A DNA stretch of 64,000 nucleotides from Hydrogenophilales bacterium (GTDB taxonomy: Bacteria; Pseudomonadota; Gammaproteobacteria; Burkholderiales; Thiobacillaceae): the NCBI GenBank assembly GCA_023258975.1, contig JAHFRD010000008.1, forward strand, positions 62,001 through 126,000, read 5' to 3'. Numbering within the stretch: the stretch's first letter is position 1; every line of letters begins with the position of its first letter. The position numbers were made by a program, and so were the translations under genes. Shown here in pieces: positions 24,808 to 32,660 of the stretch. The notes under the pieces are model-generated. The model made no database searches. It was not told the DNA's origin and saw only the letters and a program-made list of their open reading frames with translations.

Positions 24808-25449
24808 CCCCCACCCCCCCATTGAGGCCACCCCCAGGCCGGCCACACGCTTCACCCAGACCCGACGCACCCATTCCCGCAGCGAGTTCGCCGCCCAGCC
24901 CATGAGCAACAGATTGGGCAGGGTTCCCAGGCCGAACAGCAGCAACAGCGTGGCGCCCCGCCCCGCCCCGCCGGAAGCCAGGGCGGACACCAGCACGCTG
25001 TAGACCAGCCCGCACGGCAGCCAGCCCCACAGAGCCCCGGCCGCCAGGGCTTGCGCCAGGGTGCGAATCGGCATCACCCGCGCGAGCAGCGGTTGCACCC
25101 GCCGCCACAGCGCCCCGCCCGCCCGTTCCAGCCACAACACGCTCTGATTCAGGCCGGCGAGATAGAGGCCAAGCAGAATCAGCACGATCTGCGCCAGGAG
25201 GTAGAGCCCCTGTTGCACCGGGTAGAGCGTGTCGGAAAGAAACGCCGCCGACCCGACCAGCCCCGCCAACGCCCCCGCCGCCGCGTAACTGGCGATGCGC
25301 CCGATGCTATAAGCCAGATGAAACACGAACGGCTGGTTGCCCCCCGGCTGCAGGGAAATCGCCGCGACGATGCCGCCACACATGCCCACGCAATGCGCGC
25401 CCCCGAGCAGGCCGGTGAGAAAAACAGCGAGAAAGGAGAGTTCAGGCAT
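24787..25449 (-). CDS. sulfite exporter TauE/SafE family (COG2836) membrane protein
   Basis: 220 residues with six hydrophobic segments. The first carries LLGGAHCVGMCGGIVAA, a Cys-x3-Cys motif typical of the DsbD-like COG2836 group often found near cytochrome oxidase assembly genes. The second half has GALWGWLPCGLVYSVL, a second Cys. Members are thought to handle metals or reducing equivalents during cytochrome maturation; this is by family association only. It is upstream-adjacent (64 bases) to a diheme cytochrome gene on the same strand, which fits that idea. Confidence 0.8.
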   Translation of the reverse strand: MPELSFLAVFLTGLLGGAHCVGMCGGIVAAISLQPGGNQPFVFHLAYSIGRIASYAAAGALAGLVGSAAFLSDTLYPVQQGLYLLAQIVLILLGLYLAGLNQSVLWLERAGGALWRRVQPLLARVMPIRTLAQALAAGALWGWLPCGLVYSVLVSALASGGAGRGATLLLLFGLGTLPNLLLMGWAANSLREWVRRVWVKRVAGLGVASMGGWGLFQLLR

Positions 25450-25512
25450 GGAAGGCCGGGGCCAGGCAACAGGCCATTCCTTGCCTCGCATCCCTTGCCC
25501 CCCGCGCCTCTC

Positions 25513-25998
25513 TCACTCGCACAGCATCCCGTCATCCAGCCATTCCCGGGCCTGCCTGGCGAACTCGGCGTAGCCGCCGGGAACGGAGGGGAAGCGGCCG
25601 CCCGGGGTCATGCCGTTGTCCAGCGCCCAGCGGATGCGGACGTCGCGCAGCAGGTGCTCGCGCAGGTTCGCCGCCAGGTCGCCGCGAGACAGGTTGCGCT
25701 TGATGAGCCGGCAGGTTTCCTGGGCATTCAGGCTGGTCCAGTCCATTGCCTCCGGCGGCGCGATCCACTCGCCGCGCGGCAGGCCGGTGAGGTTGGCGCT
25801 ATGGCATTTGTCGCAGAGGTAGCGGGCGCTATGCGTGTTGTAGGCGCGGCCCTGGTGCGCGGCGCTGTTGAACTGGTGGCATTGCAGGCAACGCGGGTGA
25901 TGAAACTTCTGGTTGAGCGCATCGCCGAATTTCACCGGATCGGCGGCCGGCGCGGCGCCGGCGGCCAGGAGAACGGCGAAAAGCAACGGCATTCTCAT
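25513..25998 (-). CDS. periplasmic diheme c-type cytochrome
   Basis: 161 residues with a signal peptide (residues 1-18). Two heme c sites, CLQCH near residue 38 and CDKCH near 62. His residues in NQKFHHP and HLLRD could be axial ligands. The C-terminal half has no heme site. No close match to a named cytochrome is recognised. The start overlaps the stop of the upstream membrane protein gene (ATGA at 25995-25998). Likely an electron carrier in the periplasm. Confidence 0.8.
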   Translation of the reverse strand: MRMPLLFAVLLAAGAAPAADPVKFGDALNQKFHHPRCLQCHQFNSAAHQGRAYNTHSARYLCDKCHSANLTGLPRGEWIAPPEAMDWTSLNAQETCRLIKRNLSRGDLAANLREHLLRDVRIRWALDNGMTPGGRFPSVPGGYAEFARQAREWLDDGMLCE

Positions 25999-26759
25999 GG
26001 CGATTCGCCGCCCTCCCTCGCCGGATCTTCAATGGGCGTAAAGATCATCCGGAAGGCGGCATAGGTGGAGATCAAGGTCACCGGCAGGAAGACCAGCATG
26101 CCCAGGCCGAAGGGAATGATCAGGGCCAGCATGCCGAACACGCCGAGAACCAGACTGTAGGCCAGGAGCGGGCGCCAGTTCACCCAGCAGGCCCACAGGC
26201 TCCACCAGAGCGCGCGGCCGGGTGGAAAATCCTCGAACAAGGCCAGGCCGGGGGAAAACCAGGTGGCCATGAGCAGGGGCGTGAGCAGCGTCGCCACCAG
26301 CAGCATGCCCGGCAGGGCGGTGGCCACGATCTGGTTGAGTTGTTCCGGCGTGAGCGCGGCCGGATCCTGCGCCTGGCGCAGCAACTCGCGCACATCGGCG
26401 CCGACCAGGTGGCTGGCCAGGGCGAAAACGAGCAGCGAACACACCAGATAGACGCCGCCTATGCCCAGCAGGCTATCGCGGCCGCGTTGCAATCCGGCGC
26501 CCAGATGGATGAAGGTGACCGGCTCGCCCGCCAGGGCCGCGCGGCTGGCGGAAAAATAGCCGGCAACCAGAAACGGGGAAAGCAGCTCGATGGCGTGGCG
26601 TCCGATCCAGGGGATCAGGTTCACGCCGATGATCACCATGAAAACCAGGGCGGTCATGCCCGCCCAGGGAGCCGGCGCCTCCTTGAACAGACGCCAGCCT
26701 TCCTTGATCCAGACCATGCCGGCGGAAGCTGGGGAACGGGAGATGGTGAGTGGTCGCAT
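25995..26759 (-). CDS. BPSS1780 family inner-membrane protein
   Basis: 254 residues with about six hydrophobic segments. The N-terminal block GMVWIKEGWRLFKEAPAPW followed by WAGMTALVF, the GRALWWSLWACWVNWRPLLA segment, and a final amphipathic stretch match the betaproteobacterial BPSS1780 family of unknown function. It is followed by the cytochrome gene with an ATGA overlap. Upstream (higher coordinates) lies the DUF2782 gene, separated by a terminator at 26768-26796. Confidence 0.75.
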   Translation of the reverse strand: MRPLTISRSPASAGMVWIKEGWRLFKEAPAPWAGMTALVFMVIIGVNLIPWIGRHAIELLSPFLVAGYFSASRAALAGEPVTFIHLGAGLQRGRDSLLGIGGVYLVCSLLVFALASHLVGADVRELLRQAQDPAALTPEQLNQIVATALPGMLLVATLLTPLLMATWFSPGLALFEDFPPGRALWWSLWACWVNWRPLLAYSLVLGVFGMLALIIPFGLGMLVFLPVTLISTYAAFRMIFTPIEDPAREGGESP

Positions 26760-26767
26760 GGTTTCAC

Positions 26768-26796
26768 AAAAAACAAACGCCGCCGGTCAGGCGGCG
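26768..26796 (-). terminator. Rho-independent terminator after the DUF2782 gene
   Basis: Read on the minus strand, CGCCGCC-TGAC-C-GGCGGCG forms a 7-bp GC stem followed by TTTGTTTTTT. It lies directly after the DUF2782 stop (26815) and separates it from the BPSS1780 gene. Confidence 0.75.
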
Positions 26797-26814
26797 CGGA
26801 AGGAGGAGGGCCGT

Positions 26815-27150
26815 TCAGAACTCCGCGATGACCCACATGGGCACCTGGAAGTTCGGGGAGAGGTCGTCATAACGACGCATCGCGCCGTCCCCCCGTTGAT
26901 CCACCAGGTAGTAGGAGCGGCCATGAGAAGGCGTGACCCGAATCATGTACAGCTTGCCCTTGATGCGGAACTCCTCCACCCGATCACTCCCCCGCTGGAT
27001 GATGGTGATTTGTGGCTCCAGCGACGGATCGACCATGCCGGGCGGCGGCGGAATGTCGGGCAGCGGTTCGAGACGGGGTTTGTCGGCCTGGGCCGACAGG
27101 GTGAAAAGCAAGGCCAGCAGAGCGGCGATCAGGAGGGCGGGAGTGCGCAT
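26815..27150 (-). CDS. exported DUF2782 protein
   Basis: 111 residues. Signal peptide (1-22), then a Pro-rich linker (EPLPDIPPPPGM) and a small beta domain (ITIIQRGSDRVEEFRIKGKL). The final part, YMIRVTPSHGRSYYLVDQRG, completes the DUF2782 pattern. In other betaproteobacteria this gene is close to polA; here polA lies 12 kb away beyond the giant surface genes. Function unknown. Confidence 0.85.
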   Translation of the reverse strand: MRTPALLIAALLALLFTLSAQADKPRLEPLPDIPPPPGMVDPSLEPQITIIQRGSDRVEEFRIKGKLYMIRVTPSHGRSYYLVDQRGDGAMRRYDDLSPNFQVPMWVIAEF

Positions 27151-27331
27151 GATGGTTGTCTCGTAAGAGGTGAATTGATTCTAGCAGCCGCACGCGGGAA
27201 ACCGCACCGTACCCCGGTAGGAGCGCCGCTCGCGGCGCGATTACGCCCATCACGAAGGCCAGGTATCAATCGCCCAGGCAACCGTAGCGATCGGCCCGCA
27301 AGCGGGCCTCCTACCTTGGCCGCGCCACGCC

Positions 27332-28060
27332 TCACAGGTTGAACAGAATCTCCCGTTCCTGCGGCGAAGGCTCGAAGCCACGGGTTTCGTAGTGGCTGAA
27401 GATGGCGGCGACCACCTGGTCGGGTTCGTCGATCACCTGAATCAGGTTCATGTCGGCGGGGTCGATCATGCCCTCCTCCACCAGGCGCGCCCGGAACCAC
27501 TCCACCAGCCCCCCCCAGAACGACGATTGCACCAGGATGATGGGGATGCGAGGGGTCTTGCCGGTCTGCACCAGGGTCAGCGCTTCCATGAGTTCGTCCA
27601 GGGTGCCGAAGCCGCCCGGCATCACCACGTAGGCGCTGGCGAACTTCACAAACATGACCTTGCGCGCGAAGAAGTGGCGGAAGGTCTGGCTGATGTCCTG
27701 GAACGGGTTGGAGCGCTGCTCGTGCGGCAACTGGATGTTGAGGCCAACGCTGGGCGAGTGGCCAAAGAAGGCGCCCTTGTTGGCCGCCTCCATGACCCCC
27801 GGCCCACCTCCGGAGATCACCGCGAAGCCGGCATCCGAGAGCTTGCGGGCGATGCTTTCGGTGAGCATGTAATAGGCCGAATCCGGCTCGATCCGCGCGC
27901 TGCCGAAAATGGAAACCGCCGGGCGGATCGGCCCCAGGCGCTCGGTGGCCTCGACGAACTCGGCCATGATCTCGAACACGCGCCAGGATTCACGCGCGGA
28001 GAGATTGGCCTCCTGGCTGCCGCCGGGGTCGACCATCGAGGGGAGTTTGGGCTTGATCAT
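27332..28060 (-). CDS. LOG family protein (TIGR00730 Rossmann fold)
   Basis: 242 residues. The LOG motifs SGGGPGVMEAANKGAF (near residue 100) and PGGFGTLDELMEALT (near 165) are intact, including the catalytic Arg and Glu. LOG enzymes release free base from nucleoside 5'-monophosphates; in plants this makes cytokinin, and in bacteria the physiological substrate is open. Start chosen at 28060 (MIKPKLPSM). The upstream frame to 28114 overlaps a repeat region and is not conserved-looking. The 3' neighbour is the DUF2782 gene, 181 bases away. Confidence 0.88.
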   Translation of the reverse strand: MIKPKLPSMVDPGGSQEANLSARESWRVFEIMAEFVEATERLGPIRPAVSIFGSARIEPDSAYYMLTESIARKLSDAGFAVISGGGPGVMEAANKGAFFGHSPSVGLNIQLPHEQRSNPFQDISQTFRHFFARKVMFVKFASAYVVMPGGFGTLDELMEALTLVQTGKTPRIPIILVQSSFWGGLVEWFRARLVEEGMIDPADMNLIQVIDEPDQVVAAIFSHYETRGFEPSPQEREILFNL

Positions 28061-28089
28061 GGCCTGGGCCGGTGGAAAAAGTGGTGGGA

Positions 28090-28195
28090 TTGTAGCGCCG
28101 ACATCCCGGCGCACTATCGCGGCGACCTCCCGGATCGTAGGAGCGGGCTTGCCCGCGATGCAGCGGTGGCTATCGCGGGCAAGCCCGCTCCTACG
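28090..28195. repeat. degenerate family A arm plus family B palindrome (28136-28195)
   Basis: 28136-28159 and 28172-28195 form 24-base arms of family B with loop GCAGCGGTGGCT. The preceding bases from 28090 start with TTGTAGCGCCG and look like a decayed family A copy. Fills the gap between the LOG gene and the giant OmpA-type gene. Confidence 0.8.
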
Positions 28196-28212
28196 CCGCG
28201 GTCGACCGCGGC

Positions 28213-31200
28213 TCAGAGCTTCCCGATCAAATTGATGAACCAGCCACGCGAACGGTAGGACAGGTCGGTGAGGTCATCGGAGAAGCGGGTGAAGTTGTAA
28301 CCGGCGCCCAGTTTCACCTGCTTGTTCAGGTGCTTGTACACCCCGACCAACGCTCCGGCCTGGCTGTCACTGGCGGCATCCACGTTCAGCATGCGCAGTT
28401 CGGTGAGGATGTCCCACTCATGCACCCAATGCCAGTCGGCGCGCAGGATGCCCAGCCAGGCGGTGGAGGCGTACCAGTCGCCACTCGCCTTGGCGTCCTT
28501 CAACTCGCCCCGGCGCACCCCCAGCTTGCCGCCCACCGAAACCCAGGGACGGATGTCGTAGATGGTATCCACGGCGAGCACATGGCTCTTCTGGGCGAAG
28601 TCCGCCGCCAGGCTGTTGGAAAGCTGGCCCGGCGAGGGCAGGTTATAGAGGTAGGTGTACTTGAACAGGGTGTTCCAGCGGTCGTTCTTCACCGGGCGCC
28701 AGGCGTAGCCGGTGACCAGCTCCAGATACTCGCCGTCCTGGAAAGCGCCGCCGCTGCTGTGGGATGTGGAGAAGTTGAGGCGCCCGAGGAAGCGCCAATC
28801 CGGGTCGATCTGGTAGCCCAGGGTGTTCTTCATCAGCCAGGTTTCGCGGATGCCCGTGCTGCCCGCGCTGGTGTTGCTGTCCTCGTGCCGGTACTCCAGG
28901 GCGCCGGCATAGCGGGTGGCATCCTTGCGGTAGCCGACGGTCAAGCCCACCGCCTGGCGATCCATGTCCCCCGCCGCCGGGTCGGACAGCTTGCCGGACT
29001 CCAGCTTGAGCCCGTAGCTCCAGCGTTCATTGGGCGACAGATCGAGGCCGAAGGCGTGGATCAGGCCGGAGGGGCCGTCACCGTGCTGGTAGCGTTCCTC
29101 GGCATTGAGGCTGATCGCGTCGTTGAAACGGGTCTTGCCGCCCGTCGTGAGCAGGCCGGCGCGGCCGCGGAAACCGTCGTCGGTGCGATCCGGAGTCAGC
29201 GTGTAGTTGGTGTAGAGGCTGGAACGGTCATCCACCCGCCAATCACCGGAGACGCGCGCGCCGAAGCCGCCGTCGCCGTCGGACACCTCGCCGCCCAGCT
29301 TGAAGCGGTCGTTGACGCGCCGCTCGCCGCCGACGCCGTAGCGATCATTGCCCTTGCGGCTACCCGTTTTTTCCAGGGTGCCCTGGCCGAAGCCATAGGC
29401 GCTCCAGCCGGCTTTCTCCCCGGCGTCGGGCGTGTAATCCATGCGCAGCACGGCATCCTCGCGGCGGCCGGATTGCGCCAGGGTCGGGCTGATGCCGGCG
29501 CTGGTGTTCACGCCGGTGGCGCGCGTCGCGACATCGTCGCCGCGCAGCCCGACCCCGGCCTTCCAGTTGGCGTTGAGGGTGTGGCCGACGTTCACCTCGG
29601 CCGCCTTCCGGGTCTGGCTGGTGGCGTCCTTCTCGTCGAGTTTCAGTTTGAGTTCGGTGGCATCCGTCGCCTGCCAGGTGACACTGCCACCCTGTTGCGT
29701 GATGGCCTCGCCGCCGCTGCTGATCTGGCCGGGGCCGGAAAAACCGGCCTCGCGATCCTGCCAGTAGAAGGTCGCCTTGCCCTTGGCGCCTTCCGTGACC
29801 TCGGCGAAGTCGACGCCGGCTTCCACACGTTGCGCGTCGGCCTTGCCGCCTGCGGAGGTCACGCTATTGAAGCCGAAGCCGCCATTCTGCGAAGTCTGAA
29901 AACCGGAACCGGCGCCATCGGAACGCGCGCCTTCCACCTTCACGTAAGTGCCGGGCTTGTAACGCAGGGTGGCATCCACCCCCTTGAGGCGCTGGCGCGG
30001 GCCGTCCTGGCGGTAGCCGCTGGCGCCCACTTGCAGGTGGTCGTTCACCCAGGCACTGGCGCGGCCGCCCACCACCATGTTCTCCACGGCGGTCACCCCG
30101 GGCGCGTATTCATAGGTGGCGATCAGGTACACCGGATGCCCGGAAAGGTTGCCGGATTGCACCAGAGTGCCCGCGCCCGCCGTCGAGGCCAGCGCCTCGC
30201 GCAGGATGATGCGGCCTTGCAGCGCGTTCACCTCGTAATCCTGCACCGCGACGAGTTGCTGGGTCTTCAGCACCAGACCGGAGTCCTTGTCGCGGATTTC
30301 CACCCAGACCCGTTCCGAACCCGGCGTGATGTCCATGTTATGCAGGTAATAGAGGGAGCCGCCGGTGCCGCGAAATTCCTCGCGCGATTGCAGGGTGCCG
30401 GGGTCGGCGGCGAACACTTCCAGATTGCCGCGCTTCTCGCCGTATTTCGTCGCGGAATCGGACACCAGTTTGGCGCGCGCGCCATAGAGCGCGCGATTGA
30501 AGTTGGCGAACTCCGTGCCGGTCAGGCTGGTCTTGAAACTGCCCCACATCACCTGCGAATCGCCGCGCGCCAGGCGCACGAAGAACTTGCCCTGGGTGGG
30601 CGCGTCGTCGATGGCCGTGGAGTCGTCACCGTAGACCGGGTAGTACTTGTCCGGGTCGAGGCTGCGCAACAGATAGCGCGGATCCTTCTCGGCGAAGTTG
30701 CTGAACAGGCTCTTCAACGGCTGCTCGCGGGTATCGGCGCTGGCGGTGAGCAGCCAGTCGTTTTGCAACACCCCCCCCTTCACCTTGCCCTTGAGATAGA
30801 AGGCCAGACGGCCATCGACATACATCTTGTTGTCGAAATGGTCGGTCGCGTCCGCCGTCACCAGTTTGGCCGGGCCCGAGGTGGAATTGCGCCCCAGGGT
30901 GAGGTCGGCAATGCCCAGATAGAACCAGTCGTCGGCGGCGATGGAGAGGTTGCGCGAAAAACGCGCGATCCGGCCATCGGCCTTCCTGACCTCGACTTCC
31001 ACCACATGCGGCCCGGCGGGCAGAATCTGGCGCGCGGCGAAGTCGCCCTTGGCATCCAGCGGCACCGGCTGGCCGAGGAAATAAACGGCTTCGCCCGGCT
31101 TGATGCCGCCGCCGTTGGCGGTCACCGCGCCGCCGTGGGTCTGGATGTTATGGATGGCGAGGCTGTTCTCGCCGTAACCGGCCAGCACATTATTGACCAA

Positions 31201-32640
31201 CGACTCACGTTCGCGCTTCTCCACGTCGTCGGTCGGGCGCGCCTTGTCGGTCAGGTCGATGCGCTTGGGCCGGGTCTCGTCGAAACGGCCGCGCGCGTCG
31301 TAGACCCGCAGCACATAAACCACATGATCGTCCTTCAAACCTTTCGGCATCCAGGCGGCCGCCTGCCCCAGTTCCAGCGGCAACACCGCCAGCGGCGCGC
31401 CCTGGGTGGACACGCCCGGCGCGAACAGGCGCACCTCGGCCTTGGCGATGAACGCCGCGTAATTGCTCCAGCCAGTGATTTCCACCTGGCCGTCGCGCGG
31501 CACGGCGTTGGGCCAGGCATGAGCGTTGAGCACCGGGGTCTGTTCCAGTGCGTCGTAACGAATCTGGATGTCGGCCTTTTCCAGGGAAACATCGGTACAG
31601 CGCTGAATGTCCGGGTCGATCACCCCGGTATCGTCTTGTGGCACACCGTCGATGCTGATGCGAAACGGCACGTCTTCCGCCCGAATCCGCGTGGCCAACA
31701 CCTCCTCGCAACTACGCGGGGGCGGTGGCGCGGCGGGCCGGGCCACGACCGCGACGGGAGACGTGGGGGCCGGCGTGGGTTCGGGCACGGGCACTGCCTC
31801 GACTAGCGGCGGCACCGGCACCACCACTTCTTCCCGATGCACCACCACGTCCTCGTACCAGGCGCGGATTTCCACGCGCCGGTTCTGCGCCATGCCTTCC
31901 GGGGTGTCGTTGCTCGCGAGCGGTTGAGCCGGGCCTTTGGAGTCGCTGCTGATGCGTTCCGCCGCCAAACCGAGTTGCGTCCCCAGATAGCCCGCGACGG
32001 TCTCGGCGCGAGCCTGGCCGAGGCCCTGGTTGTCGCCGTATTTCACCTTGCTGCGCGGCGACAGGCGCTGCGTGTCGGTATGGCCGATCACCTCGATACG
32101 CAGGTTCTGGCGCCCCTTCAAATGCGCCACCAGTTCATCCAGACGCGCCTTGAGCGGCGCGCCCAACTCGCTGCCGCCGGAGACAAAGGAAGAAGGCGCC
32201 AACTCGGTGCGCTCACCCGGCCGCGTTTCACGACGTTCTACGATGCGTCCATGTAGCGCAGGCGTCTCGCCTGCATTTTTGGCTTGCGGGAGCGGGGACG
32301 CCGGCGCCACCTCCGGCGACGCTGCAGGCGAGGACGCCTGCGCTACATGGGGTGTCGGTATCGCGGTCGCCTTCTTTCCCTGCGTTTGCAGGTCGGCATC
32401 CGACAACACAAAGGTTTCCGTCGCCAGCACCTGCTCGGCGTTGCTCGGCGTACCGCGCGCGCCCAGGCTGGCGCCGTGGTCGATGCGTTTGCCGTTCACT
32501 TGGCGGCAGGATTTCTCCTCCTTGCCATCCTTGTCCTTCTCGCACGGCACACAGGCGCCATCCACCTGGCAGAAACGTGGTTCCTCGGCGGCGAACAGCG
32601 GGGTGGAAGCCAACAGCAGACAGAGCAGTTTCTTGTTCAT
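28213..32640 (-). CDS. giant OmpA-domain/beta-barrel surface protein
   Basis: 1475 residues. Signal peptide (1-18), a Cys-rich stretch (24-46), a repeat-derived insert (98-130), and an OmpA-like peptidoglycan-binding domain (about 150-265: RIEVIGHTDTQ, QGLGQARAETVAGYLG, NRRVEIRAW). Next come Pro/Val-rich and Ig-like segments (270-570). A long region of amphipathic strands (580-1475) ends in a Trp/Phe-rich strand, consistent with a large outer-membrane barrel. The upstream gene (stop 32661) encodes a DUF11/SdrD repeat protein, 20 bases away. I infer that the two form one surface structure, this one anchoring in the outer membrane and cell wall. No characterised homologue is recognised. Confidence 0.7.
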   Translation of the reverse strand: MNKKLLCLLLASTPLFAAEEPRFCQVDGACVPCEKDKDGKEEKSCRQVNGKRIDHGASLGARGTPSNAEQVLATETFVLSDADLQTQGKKATAIPTPHVAQASSPAASPEVAPASPLPQAKNAGETPALHGRIVERRETRPGERTELAPSSFVSGGSELGAPLKARLDELVAHLKGRQNLRIEVIGHTDTQRLSPRSKVKYGDNQGLGQARAETVAGYLGTQLGLAAERISSDSKGPAQPLASNDTPEGMAQNRRVEIRAWYEDVVVHREEVVVPVPPLVEAVPVPEPTPAPTSPVAVVARPAAPPPPRSCEEVLATRIRAEDVPFRISIDGVPQDDTGVIDPDIQRCTDVSLEKADIQIRYDALEQTPVLNAHAWPNAVPRDGQVEITGWSNYAAFIAKAEVRLFAPGVSTQGAPLAVLPLELGQAAAWMPKGLKDDHVVYVLRVYDARGRFDETRPKRIDLTDKARPTDDVEKRERESLVNNVLAGYGENSLAIHNIQTHGGAVTANGGGIKPGEAVYFLGQPVPLDAKGDFAARQILPAGPHVVEVEVRKADGRIARFSRNLSIAADDWFYLGIADLTLGRNSTSGPAKLVTADATDHFDNKMYVDGRLAFYLKGKVKGGVLQNDWLLTASADTREQPLKSLFSNFAEKDPRYLLRSLDPDKYYPVYGDDSTAIDDAPTQGKFFVRLARGDSQVMWGSFKTSLTGTEFANFNRALYGARAKLVSDSATKYGEKRGNLEVFAADPGTLQSREEFRGTGGSLYYLHNMDITPGSERVWVEIRDKDSGLVLKTQQLVAVQDYEVNALQGRIILREALASTAGAGTLVQSGNLSGHPVYLIATYEYAPGVTAVENMVVGGRASAWVNDHLQVGASGYRQDGPRQRLKGVDATLRYKPGTYVKVEGARSDGAGSGFQTSQNGGFGFNSVTSAGGKADAQRVEAGVDFAEVTEGAKGKATFYWQDREAGFSGPGQISSGGEAITQQGGSVTWQATDATELKLKLDEKDATSQTRKAAEVNVGHTLNANWKAGVGLRGDDVATRATGVNTSAGISPTLAQSGRREDAVLRMDYTPDAGEKAGWSAYGFGQGTLEKTGSRKGNDRYGVGGERRVNDRFKLGGEVSDGDGGFGARVSGDWRVDDRSSLYTNYTLTPDRTDDGFRGRAGLLTTGGKTRFNDAISLNAEERYQHGDGPSGLIHAFGLDLSPNERWSYGLKLESGKLSDPAAGDMDRQAVGLTVGYRKDATRYAGALEYRHEDSNTSAGSTGIRETWLMKNTLGYQIDPDWRFLGRLNFSTSHSSGGAFQDGEYLELVTGYAWRPVKNDRWNTLFKYTYLYNLPSPGQLSNSLAADFAQKSHVLAVDTIYDIRPWVSVGGKLGVRRGELKDAKASGDWYASTAWLGILRADWHWVHEWDILTELRMLNVDAASDSQAGALVGVYKHLNKQVKLGAGYNFTRFSDDLTDLSYRSRGWFINLIGKL
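32251..32348. repeat. in-frame palindromic repeat insert inside giant OmpA-type gene
   Basis: Arms ATGTAGCGCAGGCGTC... (32251-32276) and its complement (32324-32348) resemble family A. The insert is translated as residues 98-130 (HVAQASSPAASPEVAPASP and NAGETPALH) without breaking the frame. Confidence 0.75.
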
Positions 32641-32660
32641 GGTTTTGCGTCCGGCGGCTC

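Noticed and set aside
28330-31806. A 1158-codon open frame on the plus strand, opposite the giant OmpA-type gene
   Set aside because: It mirrors the coding strand's GC-rich third positions, is full of Gly/Ala/Arg/His without domains, and the minus-strand protein has clear OmpA motifs.
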